The notes under the pieces: model-generated | What the model was told of the DNA's origin: nothing | Databases searched by the model: none | What the model saw: the letters and a program-made list of their open reading frames with translations, nothing else | Program-made: the position numbers and the translations under genes | In this document: positions 40,282 to 51,340 of the stretch, piece after piece | Position numbering within the stretch: position 1 is the first letter of the stretch | Layout of the letters: every line of letters starts with the position of its first letter | Assembly (NCBI GenBank): GCA_026936325.1 | Contig: JAPTHN010000001.1 | Span: 2,542,001-2,606,000, forward strand | Reading direction: 5' to 3' | Source: Platynereis dumerilii | Taxonomy: Eukaryota; Annelida; Polychaeta; Phyllodocida; Nereididae | Length of the DNA stretch: 64,000 nucleotides

Positions 40282-40697
40282 GGGACCGTTCAGACTTTAT
40301 GACTGGGGGGGGGTGGGAGTTTTGGCCGAGGGGGTACTGACTTTTCACACGTGTTTCAACAGGGGGGTTTTGATTTTTTACAACACTTCCAAGGGGGGTA
40401 AGACATTTTAACAAGGAAAAAATGTTAAAAAAGCATTCATAAACTCATTTTATTTGGACTTTTTTACACGCAAAAGTCCACAAAATGACGCGAATCTGTA
40501 CCCGAGGCCGTGTATAACAGTATATATGTGTATTTCTTTGTATGTCGAGGGGGGGGGTACTAAAAATATGTGTGAAACCTAAGGGTGGGGTACTAAAAAT
40601 CCGCATGAAACTCTAAGGGGGTACCTATCAATTTTTGACAGGAAGTTCCAGCAAAACTCCAACCCCCCTCCCCCAGTCATAAATTCTGAACGGTCCC
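40282..40697. mobile_element. G-rich MITE, about 416 bp
   Basis: Inverted ends GGGACCGTTCAG and CTGAACGGTCCC, extended by TTTATGACTGGGGG against CCCCCAGTCATAAA. Flanked by TTG on both sides, a possible 3-bp target duplication. The inside has many G runs and repeats of GGGGGTACT. Confidence 0.75.
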
Positions 40698-41444
40698 TTG
40701 GGATCTGTTACATGGTCAGAAGGACAAGCTTTCAATACCTCAACTTTCTCTGCAGTTCAGGTTTCACAGTTTGACATTGTTGCACGTGTTTCTTTTTGGC
40801 TATCACAGCTTACTGGCACGCCTTGCTATGTTTTTGTCTATCACAGTACCTTACAATTGCCAGATATTGTCTTTGAGCAGTGTTGACTGTTGAGTGTTAC
40901 AATTTTATTGGTATTTTGAAAACACACAGTGACTCAGCACAGTTGAAGAGTTCATGGAAATGTTTTATCAAGATGCCTCTAATCACTGAACTGCTTGTAA
41001 TATAGTCACATTCATGAATTGTGGCAGAATCATGATAGGATCTGAAGAGTTCAAAGAGTTAACACAAGATATAACAACATTTATTATTGTTCTGGACAAT
41101 CCATGAGGATATTGGGATCTGCTACCGGCTTGTTTTTTTCTGGACTCTGAGGATATTGGGATCTATGCTGATTGATCTGGAATATAACTTCTGAGGAACG
41201 CTTTACTGAGGTCTGATTCAGATCTGAATAGTGAATTATAATATTGTCACTTCGGATTGGCTTTATAATAAAACCTCTCTCTGGATTATGAACAAACTTT
41301 GTGATACTAGGATCTGCTACTGATGGTTATTTTCCAAACATAGCTTTAGAACAAACAAACAAAAACTTTGGAGGAACACCACTGGATATTGTCTCTTTAG
41401 ATTTTTATAATTATAAAGCCTCTCTCTGGAATATTGTACTGGAA

Positions 41445-41600
41445 TATTGTACTGGATTTTTTTATCTGGAGTCTTGCTCTGGAGTCTTGATCTGGAGTTT
41501 TGATCTGGAATCTGGATTTTGAGTCTTTATATATAGAATCTTGTTCTGGAATCTTAATCTGGAAAGTTGATCTTGTAAATCTTGATCTTGGACCTGGAGG
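41445..41600. repeat. Degenerate TCTGGA-type repeat before the SLC7 start
   Basis: About ten imperfect units of TCTGGAATCTTGA-like sequence run up to about 20 bases before the ATG. Similar words (GATCTGGAAT, GGGATCTGCTA) occur back to 41110. It is likely to be 5' leader or core promoter DNA of SLC7, but no TATA box was identified. Confidence 0.6.
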
Positions 41601-41621
41601 ATCCACATTGGACACAGCAAG

Positions 41622-42147
41622 ATGTCTAAGAGTGAAAAGACCCCTCTTCTGGAGGAGAAGCCTCCTGGCTTGCCCAGAAGATCCTCATCCCTGAAATCCA
41701 GTTTAGCTCTGAGTTTGATGCAGAGCTTGGAAAACAGATCAAAAATTGGCCTGCAGAGGCATATAACATTATTAGACTGCATTGGTATTATTGTTGGAAA
41801 TGTCATTGGATCTGGTATATTTATTTCACCAAAGGGTGTTGTGGAAAACATTGGTTCAGTAGGAGCAACCCTGATAGTATGGGTTGTCATGGGTTTCTGT
41901 GCCTTGGCCCAAGCCTTATGTTATGCTGAGTTAGGAGCTGCCATCCCCCTCAGTGGGGGTGATTATGCCTATGTGTATGCCATCCTGGGACCCCTGCCTG
42001 CCTTCATGTGTGTCTGGACCCAAGTAGCTATAGCTGCCCCCAGCACCAATGCTGTCATCTCAAGAACTGCTGGAATTTACCTGGCTGAGATTTTTGGACT
42101 TGGTTGCAGTGATTTTACAGTTCTCATGATTGCTTTCTGGATTCTTA
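41622..42147 (+). CDS. SLC7 exon 1 (start, TM1-TM4)
   Basis: ATG at 41622 in the context AAGATGT. 175 codons plus one base, donor GTAAGT. Carries SGIFISPKGV of the unwound TM1 substrate site, SGGDYAYVYAILGPLPAF, and Cys162, the predicted heavy-chain disulfide. The donor is followed by a foldback-type repeat in intron 1. Confidence 0.95.
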
Positions 42148-45100
42148 GTAAGTTTTGCATTAGTGTGCTAATGAAATTTCATTTTTTTTGGAATTTCAAT
42201 ATGCCAGTGGTATAGAAAGTTGGTTATGGCAAAAAAATGAAAATTGGTTCAAAAATTTTTTTTGGTGGCATGCAATTTGTGCCAGGCCAATCCGGCTTTT
42301 ATGAAAATTCATATTTTCCAAGTGCAATAGGAGCTGAGCTGCAAGGCGAAATGTCATCATGGTGAACATACACGATGTTCGTCCATCATGATGACATTTT
42401 GCCTTGTAGCTCAGCTCCTATTGCACTTGGAGCTTTGGTTGATGGCTTGTAAGATACCCCTAATACCTGGCCTCATCCCTATTTAACAATGAAATAACTG
42501 AGGTGTAATGGTAGGCCTACACAAGCTGCTAAAGTGTTAAATCTAGAAATCTGACTTTGCAGAATTGCCCCAATACTGAAACTAAAACAACAAATTGATG
42601 CAGATACACTGTCCAGAAATGTTTTTAGGGCGTTGGGGAGGACTAGGGGTAACTAAAATTCAATTGGAATCATTTTTTGTTGGGTTGATTCCGATTTTTT
42701 CGGGCAATTTTTAGCAAAAAAAGTCAAATTCTGATTCCCAACATTTACCCATAAATGGCTATATCTTAAATATAAGTGACCTGTTTATGGTGTTTCATAT
42801 CCAAAATGGCCTTCATGGAAGATTTTAGTATGCCATTGAGCCTTCTGAAATCCAGAAAGCTGACTCAGGCCAAAAAAAAAAACAAAAGGTCTAAGAAAGC
42901 ATGCGAAATGGCTGAAAATATGCATTTTCATAAAAGCTGAAGTGTCACGGTATAAATTGCATGCTCCAAAATTTTGTTTGCAGCAATTTTCATTTTTTTG
43001 GCCATAACAACCTTTCTTTACCACTGGCATATTGAAATTCCCAAAAAAAGTTGTTTTTTTTTTTCAGCCAATCCTACTGATGGTGTCACTTTATCAAAAC
43101 AATACAGCAAAAATATTATGTGTGCTTCAGTATGGCAGCCATTTTGAAAAATGGCCAACAAAATCAATTTTTGTCCTTAACTCTGTAATTGTCATAGGAC
43201 CACCACTTTTTCAATGAATGTATACATGTATTTATGTACAGGGAAAGCAATGAAGGGTGCTTTTGGGAAAGCAATGAAGGGTGTTTTTGAAATTGCATTG
43301 GTCTGGGATCCCATTGCATAGATGCAAACAATTTCCATTATTGATGTGTCTGGATCTGGAATTTATTGTTTCTTTATTCAAAATTCATAGGCAGTTTCAA
43401 TGTTTGTCAAAATATGTAAAACCTTTTGGATGCCATTAAATCATCAATTAGTGTATAGAATCTAGGACTATGATGTAGGGCAATAACTCCCAGAACTCCA
43501 TATATCACTATCTATTACTTAAAAAACTGTAGTATAAAACTAGTGTTATGTTACAAGTTATCAACCATGTGATAATGTTTGGGTTTTGTTTCAGTAACCT
43601 TTGCTGCAGTTAACAGCTACAGTTCCAGACTGGGAACCAAAGTTCAGGTTATCTTCTCAGTAGCTAAAGTTGCTACTCTTGCATTTATAGGGATAATTGG
43701 TATTGTCTTTCTGTGCAAAGGTATGTAGAGTTTTATATTTGTGTCATTTGCAATGTCAATGAACTTAGGATGGCTAATGTATCTGTAATAATGTGTGATA
43801 CAATATGGGTCTTAGTGTTATATGATACTGATAGTAACCTTGTAAACTAGTGAGATGCAATTCATCTGCCCTAATAAATTATATGATGCAATGTGTATCT
43901 CTATCATGTCTTAAAAGTGGGGCTGGCCCTTTTCCCAAAATGTTTGAAAAGTTCTGCTTCACAATTCTAATATGAGGTCAAAATGATTTTGCAGATTTGA
44001 TGAAAAAAAAAAACCCTGGCGATTTTAGAAATCATGTTTTCGACAATAAGAAAAAATACTCCGTATCTTGAGAACTAAAGCAGATACAGACATGATATTA
44101 ACACCCACATTCATATTCATCTTCTCATAGTATACATTTTAGGACCCTTGACCCAATAAGTTTGAGTTATTGTTAAAAAAATTGTGTTTTATATGCTGCT
44201 AAAGCAGCTCTAGCTGTTATCAGAAATTATGTGTAAGTGTCTGTAAAATAATTGGTTCAAGGAGGTAGGCTTAGGTGGATGGTTTCCATAGGAGTCTGCC
44301 TCCATCGCCACTCGGCAGAGAACAACAAAAATGACACATTTTGTGGACCTATAACAATGATGTGGAACTTGAGTAGGGTAGATTAATAGTGGTATAACAT
44401 CAAAACAGTTATGCCATCAGTCTTTGTTCTTGTGGTTCATTAATTTCTGCTTGTGAAATCTAAGGAATGGACTGACCAACTGAAAATATTCAGAAAATGC
44501 TTTGTTTAAGATCCCGAGAAATATGAAGCCAATGAACCCATAAGGAATGAGAATAAAACAAATTGTTTGGTGCAGTGGATGATTTTAGTAGCATAAGGAC
44601 TATTTAAACTATTTGTCAGTATTGCAGGTTACACATCCAACTTTTCAAGCGACACAATATTTGAAGGGACCACCACAAACCCTGGGCTCATTGGTTTAGC
44701 AGGTCTCAATGGCTATTTTGCTTATAAAGGATGGTAAGGTATATTATTTGTACTATAAAGAATTTAGTTATTTCTTAAATGAAACATAATAGGAAAGGGT
44801 GCTATATTTTCTCTTTTTGTTCTTTTCTACAGGGAGCAAGTCAATACTTTACCTGAAGAGATGGTCAATCCAACAAGGTGGTTATTTCCTTATTGTCAAA
44901 TCATGAATTTTGATTCAATAAGTTTTTTTTTTCTTGCAATGCTGTTGCAATGACTCGCATTAAGATGCAAATGTTCTTTCTAAATCTAAAGACTTCTGTA
45001 AAAATAAGTTTTCATAGTTACATCAGTCATCTTGCATTATATACCTGATTTATTTTCTAAAGGATCATAGATGTGGTGAATAGTTAAAATAACCTATTGT

Positions 45101-48100
45101 TATTTTCTTGTTTTAGAGACCTGCACATTTCTGTATGGGTGGCCCTTTCTCTTGTAACTGGCATCTACACCTTAACTAATGTGGCTTATTTCACCATGAT
45201 GAGTCCTGCCCAGATCTTGTCTTCAGAAGCTGTGGCTTTGGTAAGCTTACAACATTTTATATATTAGTTTAGTAGTTAGTGTTTTATTTAATCATAACCA
45301 TGTTAAATGCATTCCTCATACATGAAAACATGCATGTAGACCCAAAAATTATGATCCTATGACAATCACTTCTGAAGTTATGTACAAAATAGGATTATGG
45401 CTGCCATATTGGAAAATGCCACCTGTATGAATGTTTTACCTAATAATAAATTGTTTTAATGCATTCCTCTAGTACAAAAACATATATTTTGACCCAAAAA
45501 ATCAGAACATATGACAATGCGTGCCATATTTAGGTGTTTGGTGGCCATTTTGGAAAATGGTGGCTGCTGGGGTTATGCCTAGGATATGTGAAGTTCAGAC
45601 ACCCATAAAAAATAGTCAACCATAAAATTCTCTGCACAGACAATTCTCCAGGTCTATGACATACATAAATTCTTTCTTGGCTGTCTTGATATAAATACTT
45701 TCTGATTGTGATAGGCCTAATACTCAACTTGGTGTTCACTTAGAAACGAATATTTGCACTCAAATAAATAATTACTGTCACCAAGCTCGTGAAATAACTT
45801 CCCATCAAGAAAAACTCCTACCCCTTACATTGCTCTCGTACAATTTAACATAGTGTTATAACCAGGTTAAAAGCATGTCGCCAGGTACACATGTTTGTAT
45901 ACACTGACACAATAATACCTTGATTGTTTTCCTCTTCCCCACAGACCTTCACAGACCTGACCCTGGGCCCAGCCATGGGATATGTCATCTCTGTCTCAGT
46001 GGCCCTCACCTGCATGGGCACCATCAATGGCAGCTTCCTGGCAGATACAAGGTTAGTTTTGGTTTTTGCTGAAAAGGTCAATGAGATATAAAATATATTC
46101 CCATGGAGTTTCTGTCAGATTTGGAAGAAGTTTCTTGAGAGAATCTGTATAGTGAATAGATTTAATTGAATTTTAGGAAAGGATCAGCGAAACTTCATGT
46201 TCCATTTAGTTTGACAATTTTCACATTCAATTTTAGATTTATAATTTTCTTGTATTTTTCCCCACAGATATTTATTTGCTGCTGGTAGAAACAAGCAATT
46301 CCCAGAGCTGTTTTCCATGATCCACACTGACCAATTTACTCCAGTACCTGCTATGATTGTTTTGGTAAGTGTTTATCCAGTGCTCTGATCTGGAGTTGCT
46401 GACTTCCATGTTATCTATATGTGAATTAGATGATGTTCACATTGAATTGACTTGACTGATAGAACTGAATCCACTAAAATACATGGTTTTCATCCCCATG
46501 TGTGTCTTTCTGTCACAGACACTCCATTTCAAATTCTTGTTGTTCCTCTGAATTACAGCATGTGCACAATTGCTTTTCCAGCACTAAGTCTTGCTGTATT
46601 CCTTGGTTATGTGAACAGCCCTTCTGTGAGACAGTGTGACCAAAATATGTATTTGAAATGTAATCAGACCTTTTATCAAACACATTTCTTCTTTAATGTT
46701 GCAGTGTATAGCTTCCATGTGCTATGCCCTCATTCCTAATGTGGAGATGCTGACCTCCTACACGTCCCTGGCAGTTCAGCTCAAGATCCTCCTTTCTTTC
46801 ATTGCTCTCTTCTATCTGAGGTGGAAGGCCCCTGATCTGGAGAGACCTGTGAAGGTGAGGTAATCGCTCGAAAGTTACCAAGTGATTACTAAGTCTCTTG
46901 TATGAACTTTCTTAATGTTTCTCTACTTGTTTAATTGTTCTTGTTTGTATACGTGCTTACAGTCTGTCACTTTGATATAGAAAAATAGTGGACTGTTGCA
47001 CTATGAAAATGGAACTTCACGTGTCATCATGCTGCACCCGGAGAATCTAGCAGTGCTGGTGTGTCATGCTGATGATTTATCATTATCATACCCAATACTT
47101 TCAATTTTAATTTGATTTAAGGAGACTTATCCCGCTTGTTGGTGACAGCCAAACGAAAGGATTATGCATCTGATTTTCACTCTAAAATCAGTTATGACAA
47201 GTCAAATGGCCTTCTCTTGACCATGACTAATCAAACTGCCTCTATGTTTCTCATGTTGAAAGTAGAGAAGATGACACTTCATCGGCTATCATGAGTCACA
47301 AAGTGCATTTTTCACAGTGAACTGGTCCTCATTTTTTCTGTATCAATGTGACAGACTGTAAAAGAAGTCGATCTTATCGAAACAAAAGGTTGAGTTAGTG
47401 TTTGTTTCAAAAATGTTCAAAGTTATCAGTAAAATTACATAGCATGAAATATTAAACATACAACCATTGTGTTACCAATCATCATTGAAGTACTCCGTGA
47501 ATTGTCAACAGCAGTTCGTACGTGTTGATCTGTGGATACCACAATTATTACAAAGGAATATATTCTTTATTAAATCCAGATGAATTTGCACATCAATTTG
47601 TTTCATGCCAGCATGACATTACTCTACACAGTAGGACTACACATACACTTGACCTCAGAAATGTGCAGATTCATTTTTTATAGGCATACACTTTGATACC
47701 GAAAAATAGTGTAGGCCTACTGTTGCACTCTGAAAATGGCACTTCGTGTGTCATCATCCTGATGATTTGTCATGATCATACCCGATACTTTCAATGTTAA
47801 TTTGATTTAAGGAGACTTATCTTGTTGGTGACAGCCAAACAAAGGGATTATGCATCTGATTTTCACTCTAAAATCAGTTATGACAAGTCAAATGGCCTTC
47901 TCTTGATCGTGATTCATCAAACTGCCTCTTTGTTTCCCACTTTGAAAGTAGAGAAGATGACACTTCATCGGCTATCATGAGTCACAAAGTGCATTTTTCA
48001 CAATGAACTGGTCCTCATTTTTTCTGTATCAATGTGACAGACTGTAAAAGAAGTCGATCTTATCGAAACAAAAGGTTGAGTTAGTGTTTGTTTCAAAAAA

Positions 48101-49181
48101 TTTCAAAGTTATCAGTAAAATTACATAGCATGAAATATTAAACATACAACCATTGTGTTACCAATCATCATTGAAGTACTCCGTGAATTGTCAACAGCAG
48201 TTCGTACGTGTTGATCTGTGGATACCACAATTATTACAAAGGAATTAAATATATTCTTTATTAAATCCAGATGAATTTGCACATCAATTAGTTTCACGCA
48301 ATGACATTACTACATTAGGAATACACATGTATACATGCTTTGACCCCAGAAATGTGCAGATTTATGTTTGTAATGACTTGACAACTTGTTCATTCAACTT
48401 TCTTTTTTCCAGACCAACATAGTCCTGGCTGTGGCCACCTTCTTCTTCATGATCATCATGATTGTTCTCTCCATGAGTGTGGACCCTGAGACCATAGGGA
48501 TTGGCATTGCCATCTTCTTCCTCAGTATCCCTGTCTACTTCTTGCTTATTGTTATAAGGAAACTCAAGTTTGTTAACTCATTTATGGGTTAGTATATACA
48601 GTGTATACATATCTATTTTTTGCTTCTCACTAGCATGATACCCGTTAAATGTTGGCAAAATATGAAATCTAAATTTTTAACTTAAAACCATGCTTAAAAC
48701 CTTGTAGTGGGTGAGAAAAGGTTGCATGCAAGTTTTTGTGGATGGGCAACTTATACTTTGGCTGGGAAGGACGGACGGTACTTTGGCTGGGAAAGACGGA
48801 CGGATCCATGAATTAATAGTAGGATGCTCATAGCCCCATGCGGTTCCAGTGAATTTAGTAGTTTTATCGAATTTAATTAATTTAAGTGGGTGTTTAGATT
48901 AACTGCATCCTTCCAAGGCTTCGATATATGAACCTAAACTTGGGTTTTGATAATAAAGATACCACTGACAAAATATTGCCTAAAGATTACTTGCCTAAAG
49001 CCAGAGCGAAAGTCCTCTTTTAAAAAGAAAAACACGAAGAGCACCATGCACACGTTTTAGTTTTCAAGTAAATATCTATCCATTTCCTTAAATTTCAGAT
49101 TCTTTGACAGTCTTCACCCAGTCATTCCTGTTCATTGCACCAGAGACGGAACACAAGGAGGTTGCCATCAAGTCATCCTAG
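41622..49181 (+). CDS. SLC7-family amino-acid transporter (heteromeric light chain), complete, ten exons
   Basis: Ten exons with GT..AG borders and consistent phases join to 1539 bp, giving 512 residues and a TAG stop. It is an APC-fold transporter of the SLC7 light-chain group, which exchanges amino acids across the plasma membrane in a disulfide-linked dimer with an SLC3 glycoprotein. Evidence: TM1 motif GNVIGSGIFISPKGV (about 59-73), ALCYAELGAAIPLSGGDYAY (about 98-117), LPEEMVNPTRDL after TM6, and RYLFAAGRNKQFPELFSMIH. Cys162 in the TM3-TM4 loop (GLGCSDF) sits where light chains bond to the heavy chain. The N-terminal ~45 residues are cytosolic and Ser/Lys-rich. Length matches LAT, y+LAT, xCT and b0,+AT proteins. 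Substrate type cannot be decided, so no symbol is given. The ATG follows an upstream degenerate repeat and is the first in frame with the conserved region. Confidence 0.95.
42190..43041. mobile_element. Foldback element in SLC7 intron 1
   Basis: The left end GAATTTCAATATGCCAGTGG is the inverse of CCACTGGCATATTGAAATTC at the right. Arms of about 100 bases match (AAAAAAATGAAAATTG against CAATTTTCATTTTTTT; GCATGCAATTT against AAATTGCATGC). The middle differs. Target duplication not resolved. No coding capacity. Confidence 0.65.
42318..42430. repeat. Near-perfect long hairpin
   Basis: Arms 42318-42369 and 42375-42430 are inverted copies with two substitutions and a small bulge, joined by a loop of about five bases. 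Both substitutions would pair as G-U in a + strand transcript. It sits in the left part of the intron 1 foldback element. Confidence 0.85.
43245..43292. repeat. Tandem duplication of ~25 bp
   Basis: GGGAAAGCAATGAAGGGTG plus a short T-rich spacer occurs twice in a row in SLC7 intron 1. Confidence 0.8.
43595..43720 (+). CDS. SLC7 exon 2
   Basis: Acceptor TTTGTTTCAG, donor GTATGT. Encodes TFAAVNSYSSRLGTKVQVIF and SVAKVATLAFIGIIGIV, the family '[24 protein letters not shown]' segment (TM4-TM5). Confidence 0.94.
44628..44733 (+). CDS. SLC7 exon 3
   Basis: Acceptor GTATTGCAG, donor GTAAGG. Encodes an outer loop (NFSSDTIFEG, with a possible N-glycosylation site NFS) and LIGLAGLNGYFAYKG, the start of TM6 whose unwound part binds substrate in APC transporters. 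Confidence 0.92.
44833..44877 (+). CDS. SLC7 exon 4 (45 bp)
   Basis: A small exon between TTCTACAG and GTGGTT; the donor is weak beyond GT. It completes a Trp codon and encodes EQVNTLPEEMVNPT, the family 'LNYVTEEMINPYRNLP' motif. Both splice phases fit. Confidence 0.92.
45117..45240 (+). CDS. SLC7 exon 5
   Basis: Acceptor CTTGTTTTAG, donor GTAAGC. Encodes DLHISVWVALSLVTGIYTLT and NVAYFTMMSPAQILSSEAVA. This matches LAT1 'YFTTLSTEQMLSSEAVAV'. Confidence 0.94.
45300..45560. repeat. Two degenerate direct repeats of ~150 bp
   Basis: AATGCATTCCTC, then a CATG-rich part, GACCCAAAAA, ATATGACAATG and GGCTGCCAT or GGTGGCCAT words follow in the same order twice. Intronic, old, no function implied. Confidence 0.5.
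45945..46051 (+). CDS. SLC7 exon 6
   Basis: Acceptor CTTCCCCACAG, donor GTTAGT. Encodes LGPAMGYVISVSVALTCMGT and INGSFLADTR (TM8), the family 'VGLSCFGSVNGSLFTSSR' region. Confidence 0.94.
46268..46364 (+). CDS. SLC7 exon 7
   Basis: Acceptor TTCCCCACAG, donor GTAAGT. Encodes YLFAAGRNKQFPELFSMIHT and TPVPAMIVL, the highly conserved 'FFVGSREGHLPEILSMIH...TPVPA' block. Confidence 0.95.
46705..46854 (+). CDS. SLC7 exon 8
   Basis: Acceptor TAATGTTGCAG, donor GTGAGG; 50 codons. Encodes TM9-TM10 and FYLRWKAPDLERPVK, matching the light-chain 'LRWKEPDRPRPLK' motif. Confidence 0.94.
46960..47358. mobile_element. 400-bp palindromic MITE with TA target site
   Basis: Inverted ends CAGTCTGTCAC and GTGACAGACTG with TA on both outer sides (46958-46959, 47359-47360). 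The arms continue as inverted copies (TTGATATAGAAAAAT against ATTTTTTCTGTATCAA; CACTTTGTGACTCATGATAG in the right arm mirrors the left). Confidence 0.7.
46969..48380. repeat. Tandem duplication, two units of about 700 bp
   Basis: Unit 1 (46969-47689) and unit 2 (47690 to about 48380) share long near-identical stretches, for example AAAAGAAGTCGATCTTATCG and CCATTGTGTTACCAATCATC. The left end of the MITE is incomplete in unit 2. The second copy ends about 30 bp before SLC7 exon 9. Confidence 0.85.
48413..48587 (+). CDS. SLC7 exon 9
   Basis: Acceptor CTTTTTTCCAG, donor GTTAGT. Encodes TM11 (VLAVATFFFMIIMIVLSMSV), IGIGIAIFFLSIPVYFLLIV (TM12) and a short basic turn. Its upstream intron carries a tandem duplication that stops about 30 bp before the exon. 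Confidence 0.94.
49099..49181 (+). CDS. SLC7 exon 10 (terminal coding exon)
   Basis: Acceptor AAATTTCAG. Encodes the cytosolic C-terminus (DSLTVFTQSFLFIAPETEHK and the rest) and stops with TAG at 49179-49181. The 'APETE' end resembles the 'VVPPE' tail of xCT and b0,+AT. Confidence 0.92.
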
Positions 49182-49246
49182 CCTTGGACATCTTTTGGTG
49201 CTATAGCCTATTGATGTAACTGTGATTTCACAATGTTGAGACTGAT

Positions 49247-49252
49247 ATTAAA
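49247..49252 (+). terminator. Candidate SLC7 polyadenylation signal
   Basis: ATTAAA lies 66 bases after the SLC7 stop and is followed by a TG/T-rich stretch (TTCTTGTGTTTG). It is the nearest canonical-type signal; the real cleavage site is unverified. Confidence 0.4.
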
Positions 49253-50408
49253 GATTCCAAATGTTCTTGTGTTTGAATTTGTTGTTCTTCTATAATATAT
49301 CCATCAGATATAGGCCTACCAAAGCTCATATAATTATCATCATTCACCCTATTAAAGGTGTATCAGCAGCAACCATACTATGACTACCATCCCAAATGAT
49401 AAGTCAGCAGACAGCATACTTACATATATATCACTTGGGATGGTACCGTCTAAATCAAAAGAAATCTATTTTGGAATGTGGATGATAGTCAGCAACAAGG
49501 TTGATTTATGAACATGCCAAATATCATTCTCTGGGATGAAATTCACTCTTTGAAGGCATTCTTACCTGAAAATTTGGAGTCTTTATGCTGAAGAATGAAG
49601 AAAAATAATGATTCCTCCTCATTGATATTTCAGTGACAAAAGAATTCTCTTTGGAACAAAATCTCAGATTTATGCATCACTGTTTTTGTACATGTCTGGG
49701 TATGAGTGATCTCCCAAATTACTTTTACATTACAGGCATATTCCAATTATTCAATCATTTTGTTTTCTCTGATATATATGAAGTTCTCTTGGACATTGAT
49801 CTATGTAGAACTGCATTGCAACTTTTCATCACACACAGAAGAAGATTGTGAAAAAGAACGTTTTGTGATTGCCTTCATTGTCTGCAGATGGAGTATGGCA
49901 AGAGTACTGTGATAGAGCTCCACCTTGTGACATTCTGCACACCTGATCAAGTGGAGACAATAATGAAAGGTGTTGCCAATGGAGGCGCTGTTATTGACGT
50001 CATTGTAATAACTTAAGTGTAAGAAATAACCTATTATTGTTAAACCTAGGTAGTAACAACTCTTTTTGCTTCTGCCATTTGATTGAAAATTGGGTTATCT
50101 GGCTTTCTGGATGGTTGTAGATAGCTAGGTATTAGTCTATTGGCGGGAAAAGGGCCGTTTCTAGGTTGTAACAAGCTGATGACGCAAGTTCATTGATTAT
50201 TTCACCGCAGCACAACAAATAAAAATCCAAATGCACTGTGAGAAATAGTTCCATTTTCAAACTGCAATAACTCCTTTAAATGCCCTCCTAAACGTATAAT
50301 ATCTCTCATCATACATATCTATAGTATTCCAGACTCAATTCTGCCCTTAATTGTCTCTCAGAAGCTATATTACAAAACCAAAACATTGGAGCGCAGTGAT
50401 TTCCACTT
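49253..50408. other. Region downstream of SLC7
   Basis: AT-rich with no recognisable gene. A small inverted repeat (ACCATCCCAAATGAT near 49388 against ATCACTTGGGATGGT near 49430) is the only structure seen. It could include SLC7 3' UTR. Confidence 0.5.
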
Positions 50409-50452
50409 AGGCATTTATTTGAAAAGTGGGGCCAAAAAGGTCCCCAGGAGCA

Positions 50453-51340
50453 AAAAAGTGAATCTCTGAATTCCGATAATCTGATATGGCAAAAGTTTCG
50501 TCCAAGTGGTCCCTGTTACAGAAAAAGTCATTTTGGGGTCAACAGGTCTCAGGATTTTTCATGAAAAATCACTGAAAAATTAGTAAATTGGTCACGCAAT
50601 AGTCACAACAGTCACGTTAAAAAACCATCACAACAGTCACTAAAAACAGTCACTTCAGTATTATTTTGGCTAAAATGTGCTGAAATGAACAGTTACGACA
50701 GTACCCCGACCATTCAACAATTTGGGGCACCACATGTAGGCTATTTTTTAAATAATGTGGCCAAAATGGTCAACAATGATAAAAGACATAAATCTTTGAA
50801 TCTAGACAATCTGTCATGGCAGATGTTTAGTCATGATGGGATCAACAGGACTCTGGATTTTTCATGAAAAATCACTGAAAAATTAGTAAATTGGTCACGC
50901 AATAGTCACAACAGTCACGCTAAAAAACCATCACAACAGTCACTGAAAACAGTCACTTCAGTATTCTTTTGACTAAAATGTGCTGAAATGAACAGTTACG
51001 ACAGTACCCCGACCATTCAACAATTTGGGGCACCACATGTAGGCTTTTTTTTTAAATAATGTGGCCAAAATGGTCACCAATGACAAAAACATAAATCTTT
51101 GAATCTAGACAATCTGTTATGGCAGATGTTTAGTCCAAGTGGTCCATGTTGCAGAAAAAGTCATGATGGGATCAACAGGACTTTGGATTTTTCATGAAAA
51201 ATCACTGAAAAATTAGTAAATTGGTCACGCAATAGTCACAACAGTCACGCTAAAAAACCATCACAACAGTCACTGAAAACAGTCACTTCAGTATTCTTTT
51301 GACTAAAATGTGCTGCACGAAAAGTCACAACAGTTACCTT
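50453..51340. repeat. Three ~300-bp direct repeats
   Basis: The anchor GGATTTTTCATGAAAAATCA falls at about 50552, 50855 and 51185. Each unit also has TTGGTCACGCAATAGTCACA, CAGTCACTTCAGTATT and GGGGCACCACATGTAGGC. Unit 2 lacks ~27 bases present in units 1 and 3. All units carry several GTCAC words. Confidence 0.88.

Larger units (their letters stand above)
35641..41621. other. Intergenic region between TRPM and SLC7
   Basis: No coding gene recognised. It holds a four-copy degenerate repeat (35925-36905), a hairpin MITE (37427-37546), a Ty1/copia-like fossil fragment (38600-38722), a tRNA-like segment (38757-38840), a short tandem duplication (38962-39027), a G-rich MITE (40282-40697) and a degenerate TCTGGA repeat just before the SLC7 start. 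Confidence 0.6.
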
